From Globodera rostochiensis (lineage: Eukaryota > Nematoda > Chromadorea > Rhabditida > Heteroderidae): a stretch of 64,000 bases of DNA. Location: contig JAEVLN010000026.1 in the NCBI GenBank assembly GCA_018350325.1, positions 186,001 through 250,000 of the forward strand. The letters run 5' to 3'. This document shows, in pieces, positions 1-12,134 of the stretch. Within the stretch, counting starts at the first letter, position 1, and every line of letters starts with the position of its first letter. Under the pieces are notes generated by a model. It ran no database searches. It was given only the letters and a program-made list of their open reading frames with translations, and was not told where the DNA came from. The translations under genes and the position numbers were made by a program.

Positions 1-2284
1 GGCGGTTGAGTGCCGGTTTATGGATATAGAAGAAGCCAATCCCAGCAGCAGTAGCAGCAGCAAGGATTACGAGTGGGGGCAGGGGGGGGGGGGAGTAAAG
101 CGAATGGACTGTCACCATGGACGGCGGGGCACTGAGGGGAGGCGGAAAGCGGGGCAGGGGCATGGGGGCAATGACACGGAAATGTGTGGAGGTGACGGAT
201 TCCATATACACAGGAGGCGGGGGATGGTTGGGTTGGTGGTGTGTTGTTGGTGATGGATGGGATGGACATATTTGAGTGAGTTTGTGAAGAAGGGGGGAGG
301 GTCCAGGGATTTCATCCCCATCCATCCATCTCCCCCCCCCTGCCGTTGGCAATCCCCAATCTGTCGTTGTCCAAGAGATGGATTTGTTATGGGAGAAGTG
401 GGGGGGGGGGAGGGGACATGGCCTGCGGGGAGGCTAATGGAAGGGCATCAACAACAACAAACTCTTTCTATGGGCAGGCTAAGTGACACCGGAATCGAGA
501 CCAGCAGGCCGAGAATAATATTTCGATTTTTGATCAGATCAGAACAGACAAATGCTTCTCAATTGTGTATCGCCGTCAATTCCACTGAAAGTTGAGGGTG
601 CGGGAGAAGGGGGGGGGGAGAGTGTCTGGAGTTTGTTTACTGCCAAGGCCACATTGAGTGGGAGCAGCAGCAGAAGGAGGAGGGGTGAATGGAGTGGACA
701 CCACCAGCACAAAGACAGACCACAGACCAACTATTTGTCGGACATCACCCGCCCGAGCAGCAGCAGAAGAGGGAGGACTGAATGGATGGGAGGGAGTCGA
801 AGGCAATCGACGACCTTTGCCCCATCCGCCTCCCGGCAGAGTATTGGCGGTGGTGGGGTTAGTGTGAAACGAATGGGTCGTGGAGGGGGGGGGGACGCCA
901 ACGCCATTCATTGCATAGGGCAGGGCACACAGCACAACGATATGTGTAGAGGTGCCGGGGGTGGGGGGGGGGTACATACATAAAATAGATTTGCCATTGA
1001 AGACACTGGACGACTGGGGGGGGGGGGGGGATGTCTGTGCTTGGCTTGGGCCGAGGGGTCATCGTTTTGCCTCTTCCAGTGTGCTGAGCCATTCCCTCCC
1101 CATTACTCTCCCCCCCCCCCCCCCCCTCCCAATGCCCATTAATTTGCCCGTCCGACCAAAATGAGGTCGACGAAGCAGTAATAGGGAGGGGGTCATTGTA
1201 CACAAAGTAAGGGAAGAGCCTGAGGGGAAGGCAGGGAAGCGCCAATATTTAGGGCGGGCGGGGGGGGGGGGGGGTGATGGCCAAGCGCTTCGTTTTGTTA
1301 CTTTCACATAAACTTGCTTAAGCCAAACAAACAAAACGTGTTTAAGGGGGGGGGGCAGCGAACCTTCCTAAAAAGAGTGAAATTTTGTCTGTATTAACCA
1401 ATGTCTCAAAGTATGTATTGTCAATGGAAGAATGCAGTCCAGTCCAGCAGCAGGAGGGTGCATGCATAGAAAAGCGGCTTATCCATTTGGGGGAATACGG
1501 GTGCCAATTCCCTTGGGGTGCCGTGCCAAAAGCAAAAAGAATGGGGGTGTAGAAGGAAAGGTTTAGACTCTCTAGTGTGTTCCAGTGCATCGGAAATGGT
1601 TTGCTGTTAAATTAATTCAAGAACCATTTAAATATTCGGATAAATTATAGCGAACGCTCCATTCCAAAACGGCATAAATTATACACCAATCGCTTTGTCT
1701 CGACGAGCTAAGCTCGGAAGTTAGGAATGTTTGAACCGGTTTTTGACACTTAAACATGTCCAAAATCATTGACGATCGGACCTTTTGTCGTTTTCCAAGT
1801 GATCGGACCTTTTGTCGACGTGCCATCAAAATCGGTTTCCTTGCGAATTTGCTGCACCTCTTCCTTTGTCCCAAACGGGAAAATCCTCGTACAGACTAGT
1901 GATGCACGAGAGTCTCGGTCTCGAGTCTCGATTCGAGAAAAGTCTCGGCTTTTTTGGGTCTCGGGGTCAAGTCTCGGTATCGAGTATCGCGGTCAAGTCT
2001 CGGTCTCGAGGTCAAGTCTCGGTATCGAGTTAAGATTTTTTTTAGGTATACATTTTTCGCTTTTTATTCAATTTTTGTTAAACAATTCTTCGAGCAAGTT
2101 TTTTGATTTTTAACGGTGTTTTGGTTTTTATTGCATTTTTATAGCAATTTTTTTTCAAAATTGTTAATCTTTTTGTTTAAAAATTACGTAAAATCGATAT
2201 TTGCCGATTTTCGAAATGCTTTATAAAATCAGAACAGACGCAATCAAAAAAAAAACAAAAAAGATTCTATTCGATTCATTTGAT
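1..2284. other. G-rich low-complexity intergenic DNA
   Basis: No supportable gene was seen. The stretch has many G or C runs of 8 to 14 bases (for example near 80, 405, 1017, 1111 and 1260) and biased purine/pyrimidine tracts. Short open frames on both strands are low-complexity Gly/Pro/Ser-rich translations of these runs. The last part, about 1900-2030, holds a short degenerate repeat described separately, and 2040-2280 is AT-rich. Confidence 0.6.
1905..2033. repeat. Degenerate tandem repeat of a TCTCGGTCTCGAG-like unit
   Basis: The words AAGTCTCGGT and TCTCGAG or ATCGAG recur about six times in 130 bases, with palindromic CTCGAG cores. It looks like a short decayed satellite or fold-back element. 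No terminal inverted repeats or flanking duplications could be fixed. Confidence 0.6.
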
Positions 2285-5200
2285 CTATGGAAAAACCATC
2301 TCGGCACTGGCATCTGCCGCCGGCTTTCCAGCAACTGAATGGATCAGTTGCTGGAGCTGATGCTGCTGCGGTTGTTGGCTTTGCTGTTGCAGTGTTCCGG
2401 AAATACTTTTCTGCAACAACAACAAAAAATGAATGATGACTTTCTTCTTCTTAATGATTCAAATTTTACACTCAAACAGTCGCGGAACATCGCCTTCTGG
2501 CCAATGCTCAGTTTGCCCACAATGCGCGTGCGAAGTTCAAAACATTTGCGGAGCAGTGCCTGCAAATTCTGTGCTGACGAGGCACCCTGAAATTTAATGT
2601 TAGCTCAACGCCCGGTTTGACACATGGCGCACGCGACCTGCTTTTGCTCGTCCACTCTGCGCATGCGACGCCGTTCACGCGCTGCGACCAACAATGTGCG
2701 CGACTGCAAAGCTGCAGCAGCTTCGTCAGCAGAGCTGCCAAAGTCGTCATTATCGTTGTCCTCCTCCTCGTCAGAGCTTGTCGGCTCCTCCGAGTCACTG
2801 CTGCTCAGTTCACCCTCGTCCTTCTGCAAAAAGAAACAAAATTTGTGTTAGCAGTCATGGAAATTCCAATTGAATTGCATTTTGTACGCGCCCAACCCCG
2901 CGACCTCTGCACGGCGTTTCTGTTTCCGCTCCATTTTGGCCACCTTTTGCGCTTTTTTTGGTAGAAATTTGGCGGCAGCTGCTGCATTGGTGGTTGGCGG
3001 CAATCTTTCAATAAAAAAATGTGTACTAAAAAATCTTTATATAACCAGCGCCACCTCCGGTCATCAGCGGTCGCCGGCATCAGTGACGGCACCTCCACCT
3101 AAGTCGTATTGAACATATACAAATATAATGTGGGTGTATGCCCCGAACAGAGACCAATGTAAAAATTGGGTCCCGTGAAATTTCATCCACCAATGCCATT
3201 TTGAATCAAATGAGTTCCAAAAAGTTTTTAAAAAAAAGTGCCAACAACCAAAAATGTTTTTCCCCTTTTGCCACACCTCGGCCACCGTCGGGTAACGCTG
3301 TGCCATGCCCTTCAGCAGTGCAGTTGCGGCAGAGTCATTGTCGCCGCCACGTTTTTGGTGTTCTCCGCCGGCCGTCGTCGTTGACACAATGTTCGCGTTG
3401 GAGTTTGATTGGCGCAATTTCTGAGTCAACATTTTGCATATAATACAAGCATTCCTTCTTATAAGTTACCTCCATTTTGTCCTCCGCTTTTTCTTCCACA
3501 CGACAACCATTTTGTTGTTGTTGCGGTCTGGTTACACTGCTTAAAAATGCATAAAATTTGTATTTAGCATCAACATGACAAGATTTGTTGTGTAACCAAT
3601 TCAACCATTCATTTTATCCCGAAATATGTTGTTTTTGTACCTGTCTTGGTCTTGTATTGGCTGTTGTTGTTCGCCACTGTACACAATGTCGGCCTCCTGG
3701 ATCGTGTTCAGTTTGCCCCAACTTTCAAAGGTCAGCTCCGTTCCACCGATTGAAAAGTTGCCATACTCATCCTCGTCAACCTGTAATGACAACAAAAATT
3801 TGATGATTCAAATTTTGAAAAAAAAATCCCAAATGAAAATGAAAATCACTGTTTCCCGGCACGTACATCCATTTGTCCGCCCTCGGTGGTCAGCGTCCGG
3901 CGCGCCTGTAACATCTGGCCGACGCCCATCATCACAGCCAGCGCCCGTTTCCGCTTGGCGACATGCCTACGCTGACGGCGCGACTTGGAGGTCGTTGATG
4001 CTTTTTCAGCTACTCCTGAACCATCGACATCATGTGCATGTTGTAGTTGTTGTTGATCACGCCCATCCTTCTCCTGAATGTTTTCAATCCCTTCAAATTT
4101 GATGGAAGACACAATATGCAAAACAAAACAAAAAACTTTATAAAGAGGCCCATCCAGCAGGTTAAAAGTTTTGGTTTTTGGAATAATTTGATATAACTGA
4201 GCAAAGAGTACCAAACAGGTTGGTTGCCGAACACTTTCATCCGCAACGCATTCACCGGATGCCGACTTTGGTGATGAAATGTCGGCACTCGACGAGACGA
4301 ATTTTGTTGGGCGATTGGAGCATTTTTCATTCATCATTTCACGCTTCCACACCCGAGAAAGCTTGAAAATGTGTCATTTTACATGGTTATTTCATTTCTT
4401 CTTAAATTTATCTAAGCAATTTTTGAATTCTTGTTTTTTAATAATAGTCAACCAAAAGATTTTTACTTTTTTTTCTAGGAAAAAATAAGATGAAAAATGA
4501 AAATGGTGCAAACCGTGTCAAGATGTCCCCTTATCCATGAATTGTTTTGTGCATATGAATAGGACCCGTCGAGAACGAGCAAAAATGCCGCTCTCAACAG
4601 CTGTTGGACAAGGAACAAAATTAAAAAATTTAAAGTTAGTTAAGTTTTAAAATACGTTTATTTCAAAACCCAATCGCCACTCATAACTCAGTAACCATTG
4701 ATTTTTGTTCAACCAACCGCAAAACCGGAAGATTCAAGACAAACAACCAAAAAATCGGCGATTTTTTCTCGACGGCACATCGCCGAGCTTACCCCCAAAA
4801 GCATAAAATTGACTTGAAGAAATCGTAAACGGCAAAAAATGTACATTCTCAAAAGCATGTTTATTCTTACTTTTTCCTACTCACCGAATCGGGAAGTCCA
4901 CTGTGCGCGGCGCTACAAAAAAAGAAATGAGGGAAAATCGAGAATTAAAAGAAATATGTAATCAATAAATATAATTTCCCACAAATTAAGAGCTAAGATG
5001 AGTTCTGTGCAAAAAAAAAATGCCCTTTTTGTTCAAATTTTGATCAATCAACTCGAAGACCGACCTAATCGCATCACAAATTGCCCACATGTCAATCGAA
5101 GTGTCCAACTCTCCCAAATTGATTCGGTTCACTTTTATATACTAAAATTAAAAAACATTAATAAGCAGAGTTTTTTTCATAGAATGCTTTTTTGTTTAAG

Positions 5201-5700
5201 AATTCCCAAAAACCCAAAAGGTCGACCGACCAAAAACGGAAATGTGCATGCACTAATTATGACAAAGAATGAAGGTAAATGACGAGAATTTTTCGAAAAA
5301 ACTCTCTCACACCCAAAAATTGATTTTTTTTTTTTTGCTATTTTATTTATGATTAAAACATACGTCGCTGATCTCGGTGGCCACGCTCAGTTCATCAACA
5401 ACATGAACAGTCGTTGAGGGAACGTTTGGTGCCTCCGCCGATGCCAAATTGTTGTGTTCCAGTTGGTTGAACTCCAACGCATTTTCATCTTCTTCATCTT
5501 AAACCAATTGTTTTTGTCTTGACTTTTATACTAGGTTTGATCTGAGAAATCCTCGTTTTGCGCGAGACCAAACAAACACTGCTGGCACGAAAAACAAAAT
5601 TAAACAAACCTGAAACCGGAATTCCTTCTTCAGCATGAATATTCGAAGACAGGATAAAAGTCTCCTTTTCTTCATCGACCGAAATATTTTCTTGTTCCAT
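2285..5700 (-). CDS. Unrecognised multi-exon acidic/basic protein
   Basis: Function is not recognised. The first exon starts at the ATG at 5698-5700 (MEQENISVDEEKETF). A second acidic exon lies at about 5365-5510, and tiny exons may lie near 4890 and 4600. An exon at about 4141-4366 reads SRVWKREMMNEK. Others lie at about 3865-4082 (a Lys/Arg-rich stretch with RRQRRHVAKRKR), 3655-3783, 3280-3530, 3060-3100, 2890-3005 and 2660-2823 (acidic SSSDSEEPTSSDEEEDNDND). The last two, about 2485-2590 and 2285-2415, end in a Gln-rich tail closing ASAEMVFP. The introns are short GT-AG; one of 51 bases between DEQKQ and GASSAQN skips an in-frame stop. The mix of acidic blocks and KxKKRR-like basic blocks suggests a nuclear or nucleolar protein, which is inference. 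The exact exon list at the 5' end is uncertain; the coding 3' half is well supported. Confidence 0.6.
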
Positions 5701-7549
5701 CAAAAGGCGAGTTTAATATTGGAATAAAAAGATGGTGGCAAAGCCTGAAAAGCTAATGAATTTAAAGAACAAAAGGAAAAAGTGAAGGAGATAAACCTCT
5801 CCGATTTTCCTATCAAATCATATCATGGACAGCAAAAAAGCGAGTTCATTATGGCTCAACCCAGCAGCAGACAAAAAAGCGAAACGCCAAAATTTACGCA
5901 ATTTTACACTTAAATTCAAAAAAATAATAATGCGGCAGACAGCATATCGTCAGACGCTAAATCACCGCCATTTTCTTTTGATTCTCGAAACCTTGTAACG
6001 TAAAGCTAATTGGTTATAGAGCTTAAAACTTTTTTGTGCAAAAAATTAAGCAAATAGAAACAGTGGTCACCTTAAAAACCGGAAACAGATTATTGTCATC
6101 TTAAAAAACCAGAAACATTCGCAGCATTCTGGTCGCCTTTTAAATCAGAAACGGAAAACAATCTTCCGGTCGCAAGAAATGAATTCTGGTCAACTTTTTA
6201 AAAATCAGAAACGGAAAACAATGTTCTGTTCATAAAAAATTGGTCTTTTAAAAATCAGAAACCGGAAAACAATGTTCTGTTCATAAAAAATTGATCTTTT
6301 AAAAATCAGAAACCCGAAAACAATGTTCCGTTCGCAAGAAATGAATTCTGGTCGCCATTTTAAAAATCAGAAACCGGAATTCTGTTCATAAAAAATTGGT
6401 CTTTTAAAAATCAGAAAAGAAACCGGAAAACAAAGTTCTGTTCGTAAAAATAAATTCTGGTCGCCTTTTTAAAAATCAGAAACCGGAAAACAATGTTCCG
6501 TTCGCAATAAATGAATTCTGGTCGCCTTTTTAAAAACCGGAAAACAATGTTCTGTTCACAGGAAATGAATTCTGTTCGACCTTTTTAAAAATCAGAAACC
6601 GGAAAACAATGTTCCGTTCGCAAGAAATGAATTCTGGTCGCCTTTTTAAAAATCAGAAACCGGAAAACAAAGTTCCGTTCGCAAGAAATGAATTCTGGTC
6701 GCCTTTTTAAAAATCAGAAACCGGAAAACAAAGTTCCGTTCGCAAGAAATGAATTCTGGTCGCCTTTTTAAAAATCAGAAACCGGAAAACAATGTTCTGT
6801 TCACAGGAAATGAATTCTGGTCGCCTTTTTAAAAATCAGAAACCGGAAAACAATGTTCTATTCACAGGAAATGAATTCTGGTTGACCTTTTATCAGAAAC
6901 CGGTAAACAATTTTCTGTGGAAAACAAAGTTCTGTTCGCAAGACCTTTTAAAAATCAGAAACCGAAGAAATTTTCATTGTTCGGATTTAGGTTCGGGGTT
7001 CGAAATGGAAGTCAGATTTGCATTCTACAACCCCGAAAACAGATTTTATTGACTTTGGAAAAAAACTTTTATTGTTGTTGTCACATAACGGAAAAGTACC
7101 CTTCACTAGCCTCAATGTATGCCGCATATAAATAGTTAAAAACGTTTATGCGAAATAGAAAGAATGATTCTCCCACATTTAAATTATTATGTATGCAATA
7201 CATCACAAATTAATTGGCAATGAAACGAAGTGGTGATTGATTGGTAATCATTTTTAAACCCTCAAACAAAAATAATTCCTATATTTGGCTGTCCACTGCG
7301 CACTTAGCAAACCACAATTAACATATGAAAAAAACGGATTATATATCATTTCACAGCGCTTTATTTTTAAAATGTTCACTCATAAGAACAAAAAAAAAAT
7401 TTCCTTGAAAAGGTTAGAAAAAATCCTCTAAATTGGATGCTTGTGGGTTGATCGACTGCGCGCAAAAATAAAGGGCTGTTCTGTGTCAATGACAAAAAAA
7501 GAAATCACATTACATCAATGCTTCCTTTTTTCCTTCCTTCCCTCACAAA
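5701..7549. other. Intergenic region dominated by a satellite
   Basis: No gene was seen. 5700-6080 is AT-rich unique sequence, and 6085-6985 is the tandem satellite described separately. 6990-7549 is AT-rich with no supportable exon, and would include the 3' flank of the TM9SF3-type gene on the minus strand. Confidence 0.6.
6085..6985. repeat. Tandem satellite, unit about 60 bp
   Basis: At least a dozen head-to-tail copies of a unit built from CAGAAACCGGAAAACAA, TGTTCCGTTCGCAAGAAATG, AATTCTGGTCGCC and TTTTTAAAAAT. Copies from about 6420 to 6900 are nearly identical, while the edges (6085-6400 and 6900-6985) are shortened and diverged, as expected for unequal exchange. No long conserved reading frame crosses it. 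Confidence 0.9.
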
Positions 7550-10500
7550 TCAGTCCAATTTGATTCGGGCATAAATTTTGTGCACAAAACTCGCGCTCGA
7601 AACATAGCCAACAGTGCCGCACAAAAGGCCGAGCGCAAGCGCAAACAACAACATGTAGGCAAAGTAAAAACTTGTTTGGAACAGGCCGTACATCCTACAA
7701 AAGCATTAACAGAATGAGGTGGGGCCAATTGTTTTATTTATTCAGGGAATGGCGCCATGGATTCTATTTTAACATATTTTTTCTGGCGGTGTCTATCAGA
7801 AAAATCGGGAACGTGCGCAAAGAAATAGTCAGAAAAAACATTTTACTTTGTTTTGAAGAAGTAATAGTAGAAGGCGTAGTTGTAAATGTAGAACGACACA
7901 GAAGCTCCTTAAAAGAGTTGAAGTGATGACCCTCTCCAATTTAGTGAACTGATCAGAAACCAAACAATCTTTTTTTGTCATCTTTTTCGTCCATAAAGTT
8001 AATCAAAAGATACAAATTAATTTATTGCTTTGTCCGATGACAAACAATGAAATATCACCTGATGCAAAGCTTGTCCAACGCCTTAAATAAAATGAAAAAT
8101 TTATTTTTTTTTGTCGAAAAATATCGTAATTAGGGCACCGCAAACCGGACAAATCCGTACCAAGGGAAAGGAATGATACATCTTTTTCCACTGACTGAAA
8201 ATGCCACTCCTACACCCAACATGTTGATCATTGTAACTTTGGTCAACCTATGCCATCCAAAAAAGCATTCTTTGTTATAACTCACCACCGATAATCCTCC
8301 GAATTAAGTAGAAAGTACGTGCCGACAATGCTCACACATGCTGAACTCAAGCAAATCAAAACATTTAACAACGATTGATTGGGGACAAAATGTACCCGTC
8401 ACAACGATCAAAATCAACGCAACCAACAACATGAAGCCGTAGACGTAATAAATTTTGTAGGCCCAAAAGCTAGTGAAAATGAAGTACCTTAAAGAAAAAC
8501 AAAATTAAAATTAAAATATTCAATAAATAAAAAAATGACATTTCAATGAAAATCGATCCGAATGGCAGGAAGCCGGCCGAAACAGCAATGACGATGGGTT
8601 CAAGATACCATTTCTTGTCCGGAATTGGCCTCGGCACGACATTAATGCGACAGGGAATGTCAGCCTTCCCTTTGACACTGCGACCTTTCAAAAAATGAAG
8701 CAATTAAATCGAGACAAAAAAACTAAAAAAAGCAAAACATGATTCGTTAAAAAAAACTATTGTAAAAATGCAAATGGCAAACAGAACCAATCAATGTTCC
8801 GATCAGATTCAACGGCACAACAACGAACAGACAGATGGCGACGATTGCAAGCTGAATAAAACAGAAAACCCAAAATGTTTTTGAATAAATTTAAACAAAT
8901 TCACAACCAGCACACACATTACCATGGTGGTGAAGGGAATGGCTCTGCTCGCATGATAACCAATCGCAACGGCATTGACTCCAAGTGCAACCTTAGAATG
9001 GTGCATAATTGGCTAGTTGCGCAAAAAAAAACAACAAAAATCTGTTTAAAATGTATTTAAAAGTGGATCAAATTTCAAAGAAATGACTGATTTGTATAAA
9101 AATCACATGTAAATGCTTTTTAATATTAACCACGCTCTTCTGTTCCAATCCCCGTCCAAAACCAACCAGCGAAATGAGTCCCGGGAAAAACAAAGCACCG
9201 AGCAGCATTTGCTTTATCCAACGCTTGCCACCCGTTCGCAAATACATGCCGCCCCCAAAACATCCGTTCACTGGCGCGGAAATTGCATACACTTTGAAAA
9301 AAAATAATTAAGAGAGAGAGAGAGAGCATCATTGTATTTAATAATAATAACATTTGCAAGAAACATTAAAAATAATTGAAAGTTCAAATTCGAAATTATT
9401 AAAAAAAAACAAATAACCAAAAATTGCTGCTGAAAGCAGAGAGCCGCGCTCAGTGTAGAATTCGGAAATGATTGCCAACAGAATGGTGGTCAGTACTGAA
9501 GTGATCAGGTGGTAGCCGGTGCCGATGATTGACGAGAACAGCAACGGATGGGCGGGCGAGCGGAACACGTCCCCGTGCACTTGCTTCCACCCGTAGTCGT
9601 CGGGCAGGTCCAGCTCGTCCGCCTCCGGGTCCTCCACCTGCTCCTTGTGATAACTGAAAAGTGCCATATTTTCAGGAGGAAAACCCAAAAATGACCCTAA
9701 AAAAATCATAAACACAAATTAACGAAACATCAAAATTTCGATAGCCTACCGGGCATAATCCTTCGACAGGGTCCTCAACAGTATCATCCAGACCAGACCG
9801 ACCAAAAAAATAACCATCTGTTTGCATAAATAGAACATTTAGACTTAAATTTTTAAAAAAAGATTTTGCAAATTGTTTGCTAACCATGAACGAATTGAAA
9901 ATGGAGAACCAGTGAATGCGATGCTGGAAAAAGCTGGGATCCAAGTACCGCTAAAAGGAGGGGAGTGATTGTCTTATAAATTTGATGTTTACTAATTGAA
10001 AACCTCAAAGCGTTTGTCAAAGTTGACGTCCGACTGTTTCCATGACACTTCATAGGTAAAGGAAAGCTCCTGCAAATTTGCTTCAATTAAATATTTATTC
10101 ATAAACATAGGGATTGTACAGAAAAAAACAAAATTTTGGAAACCCGGTTCTGAAATCCCGGTCCCGAATTCAGTCGATCCCAATCCCGGTAGTCGGGAAG
10201 TGCCGGGATCCCGCTTTAGGACTACAAAACTTGAATCCGTTTCCATATTTTTCAACACCGATTTGTCCAAAATCCCGATATGAAGTGTGTACCTGATTCG
10301 GCTTCAACTCGCGCCTGCTCTCCGCCACCACATCGGCCAACACAATTTGGTTCCCGTTGTAGCCAATTTCGAATTTTTTGTGTGTGTAGATGAACGCGGT
10401 ACCATTGTCCTTCTCGCCAACCAAGGCCAACAGTGGCAGTTCGTCAATGTACATTTGATACCTGACAAAAATGAATGAGAGTTGAAGCGCATTTTTTTTA

Positions 10501-11390
10501 ATAGAAACTTCCGGGAAAATTTTTTGAATAAATGTATCATAATTTTCAATTACCAATAATTGTGTTCAACAGCAAAAATCAGCGCCTCAGCTTCACTGGA
10601 ACTCAACGTCTTCTTGCAATATTCCTGTAAAATAATTGCGCGAGTGAATATTTTTGAAAATGATTTGTTTTTTACCGTTTTCGGCTGCTCAACATTGAAA
10701 CGGATGTCCAGGCCGGAGAACTCGAGCTCAACACCGAGCAGTGCTTCGCCCAATGTTTCATGGTAATGTTCAATGGTCGTTTTATAGCCCTAAAATTAAT
10801 TTGGGATCATGTCAACGTAAACAACAACAAAAAAAGTGTCCACTTTGCAGAAGGGTAGTGAGAAGTAATTGTACCTGAAAGAAGTGTCCATTATAACTTT
10901 TGTCAACCAAAGAACAAGGGCCAAAATGCTACTCAGCGCCGTGGTGTGAGACAGAAATACCGATCAAATTTTCAAATTTAATTATTCGTAATTTTTTTTT
11001 GATTTTTAACGATGGAATTTTGTGGACACCCCGACCCTTCTAGTTTCCTCTCCATTATGCTTTAAAATGGAGAGGGCTTACGTTTCTTGACGATTGCTGT
11101 AGGGCCCCACCTTGAAAATTAAGTTTAAGTATGATTTCCTGCAATATTTTTACCGTGTTCATCCACAACACAACTTCAGCATTAGCGCTAAAAAACAAAA
11201 TATGTAATTTTAAAATTATAAGAGAACTTAAATTATCTTAGTTTTTAGGCTTTCTATATATTTTTGGAGTACATTAGAATTCCTATTTTATGTGTTTTTG
11301 TGGGGAAACAAACCGGTAAACATGATCGTGTTCGTCGCAAAGCACTTGCAAAATTAGAGCGAAATTTAACAGAAGAAAAAAATTCCTCAT
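7550..11390 (-). CDS. TM9SF3-type nonaspanin (transmembrane 9 superfamily)
   Basis: Nine-pass membrane protein of the Golgi/endosome, EMP70 family, thought to sort glycine-rich transmembrane cargo. The first exon (start 11390) encodes a signal peptide, [15 protein letters not shown], then DEHDHVYR. Later exons give [25 protein letters not shown] (the family's lumenal motifs), [19 protein letters not shown], then [17 protein letters not shown] at the start of the membrane domain. These are followed by [77 protein letters not shown] and [10 protein letters not shown]. The C-terminus is [11 protein letters not shown], close to animal TM9SF3. About 14 or more short exons were followed in order, and splice phases checked at several joins fit. 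The last exon, about 7550-7690, encodes the final two membrane segments. The family assignment is very secure; some internal exon edges were not individually resolved. Confidence 0.93.
9313..9328. repeat. (GA)n microsatellite in an intron
   Basis: Eight uninterrupted GA units inside an intron of the TM9SF3-type gene. Confidence 0.8.
10137..10215. repeat. Short GC-rich dispersed element (CCCGGT/ACCGGG type) in an intron
   Basis: A cluster of CCCGG, TCCCGGT and GTGCCGGGATCCCG words inside an AT-rich intron of the TM9SF3-type gene. Similar sequence lies near 55690-55760. It probably belongs to the palindromic dispersed repeats found elsewhere in this window, but its ends are not clear. Confidence 0.5.
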
Positions 11391-11477
11391 TGTTTATTTA
11401 CCTGAAAAGTCTGCGATCATTTGTCGTGTTTAAATGTAGGCTTGGATTAAAGTCTAGTCGGTCTTTACCCTACACTT

Positions 11478-11713
11478 CATTGGCGGAGCCAGGGGGGGGG
11501 CGTGGGGCTGCCCCCCACCCCTTCCCGAAATTTTTTTGAGGAAAAACCATAGGAGAACCCTATTGTTTTGCAAAATTAAACCATTTTTGGACCAATTTTC
11601 GTTAAAATATTCAAAAAATTTTCTTATGCAATAAAAAGGGAAAAATACACTCCCAAGAATCGACTTTTTCTGGATCCCCCCTCCCCGAAACGCGAGGTCT
11701 GGTTCCGCCCTTG
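11478..11713. mobile_element. hAT-like MITE, 236 bp with 8-bp target duplication
   Basis: The element starts CATTGGCGGAGCCAG and ends CTGGTTCCGCCCTTG, which are imperfect inverted repeats (CAnnGGCGGAnCCAG). It is flanked on both sides by the 8-base direct repeat CTACACTT (11470-11477 and 11714-11721), the target-site length of hAT elements. There is no transposase frame, so it is non-autonomous. It lies just upstream of the TM9SF3-type gene, between that gene and MANF. A related sequence lies in a dynein intron near 59615-59885. Confidence 0.8.
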
Positions 11714-12134
11714 CTACACTTTGTTTGGACAAGGACAATTACAACAGCGCACCGCAATTTTTAACAATTCAAATTTCCGGTCCAGCATGTCCGATATACG
11801 GATTAGAAAGAAAAAAAACATTGTAAGATTTGTCCCTACCCATGAAGGTGAACACTTATTTGTTAGCTCAAATCAATCACCCCGCCACTGCCGCTTACGG
11901 CGTTTCATTTTGTCGTGGCGAATCGAATCAAAAATAATTTGTGGCAAAAATTAAAAATAAAATTTTTAAAGCGAATTGCCTTTCTTTTTACTTAGCCTTT
12001 AAATGATTGAGTTCCACTTTTACTCGTTTTTCATTCGCCATTTCCATTTCTATTCGTCATATTTCACATCTTGTTGCTATTTTTCCTGCTTTATTTTTTC
12101 ATTTTATTGAACTCGAAAATTGGGAAGGATTATT

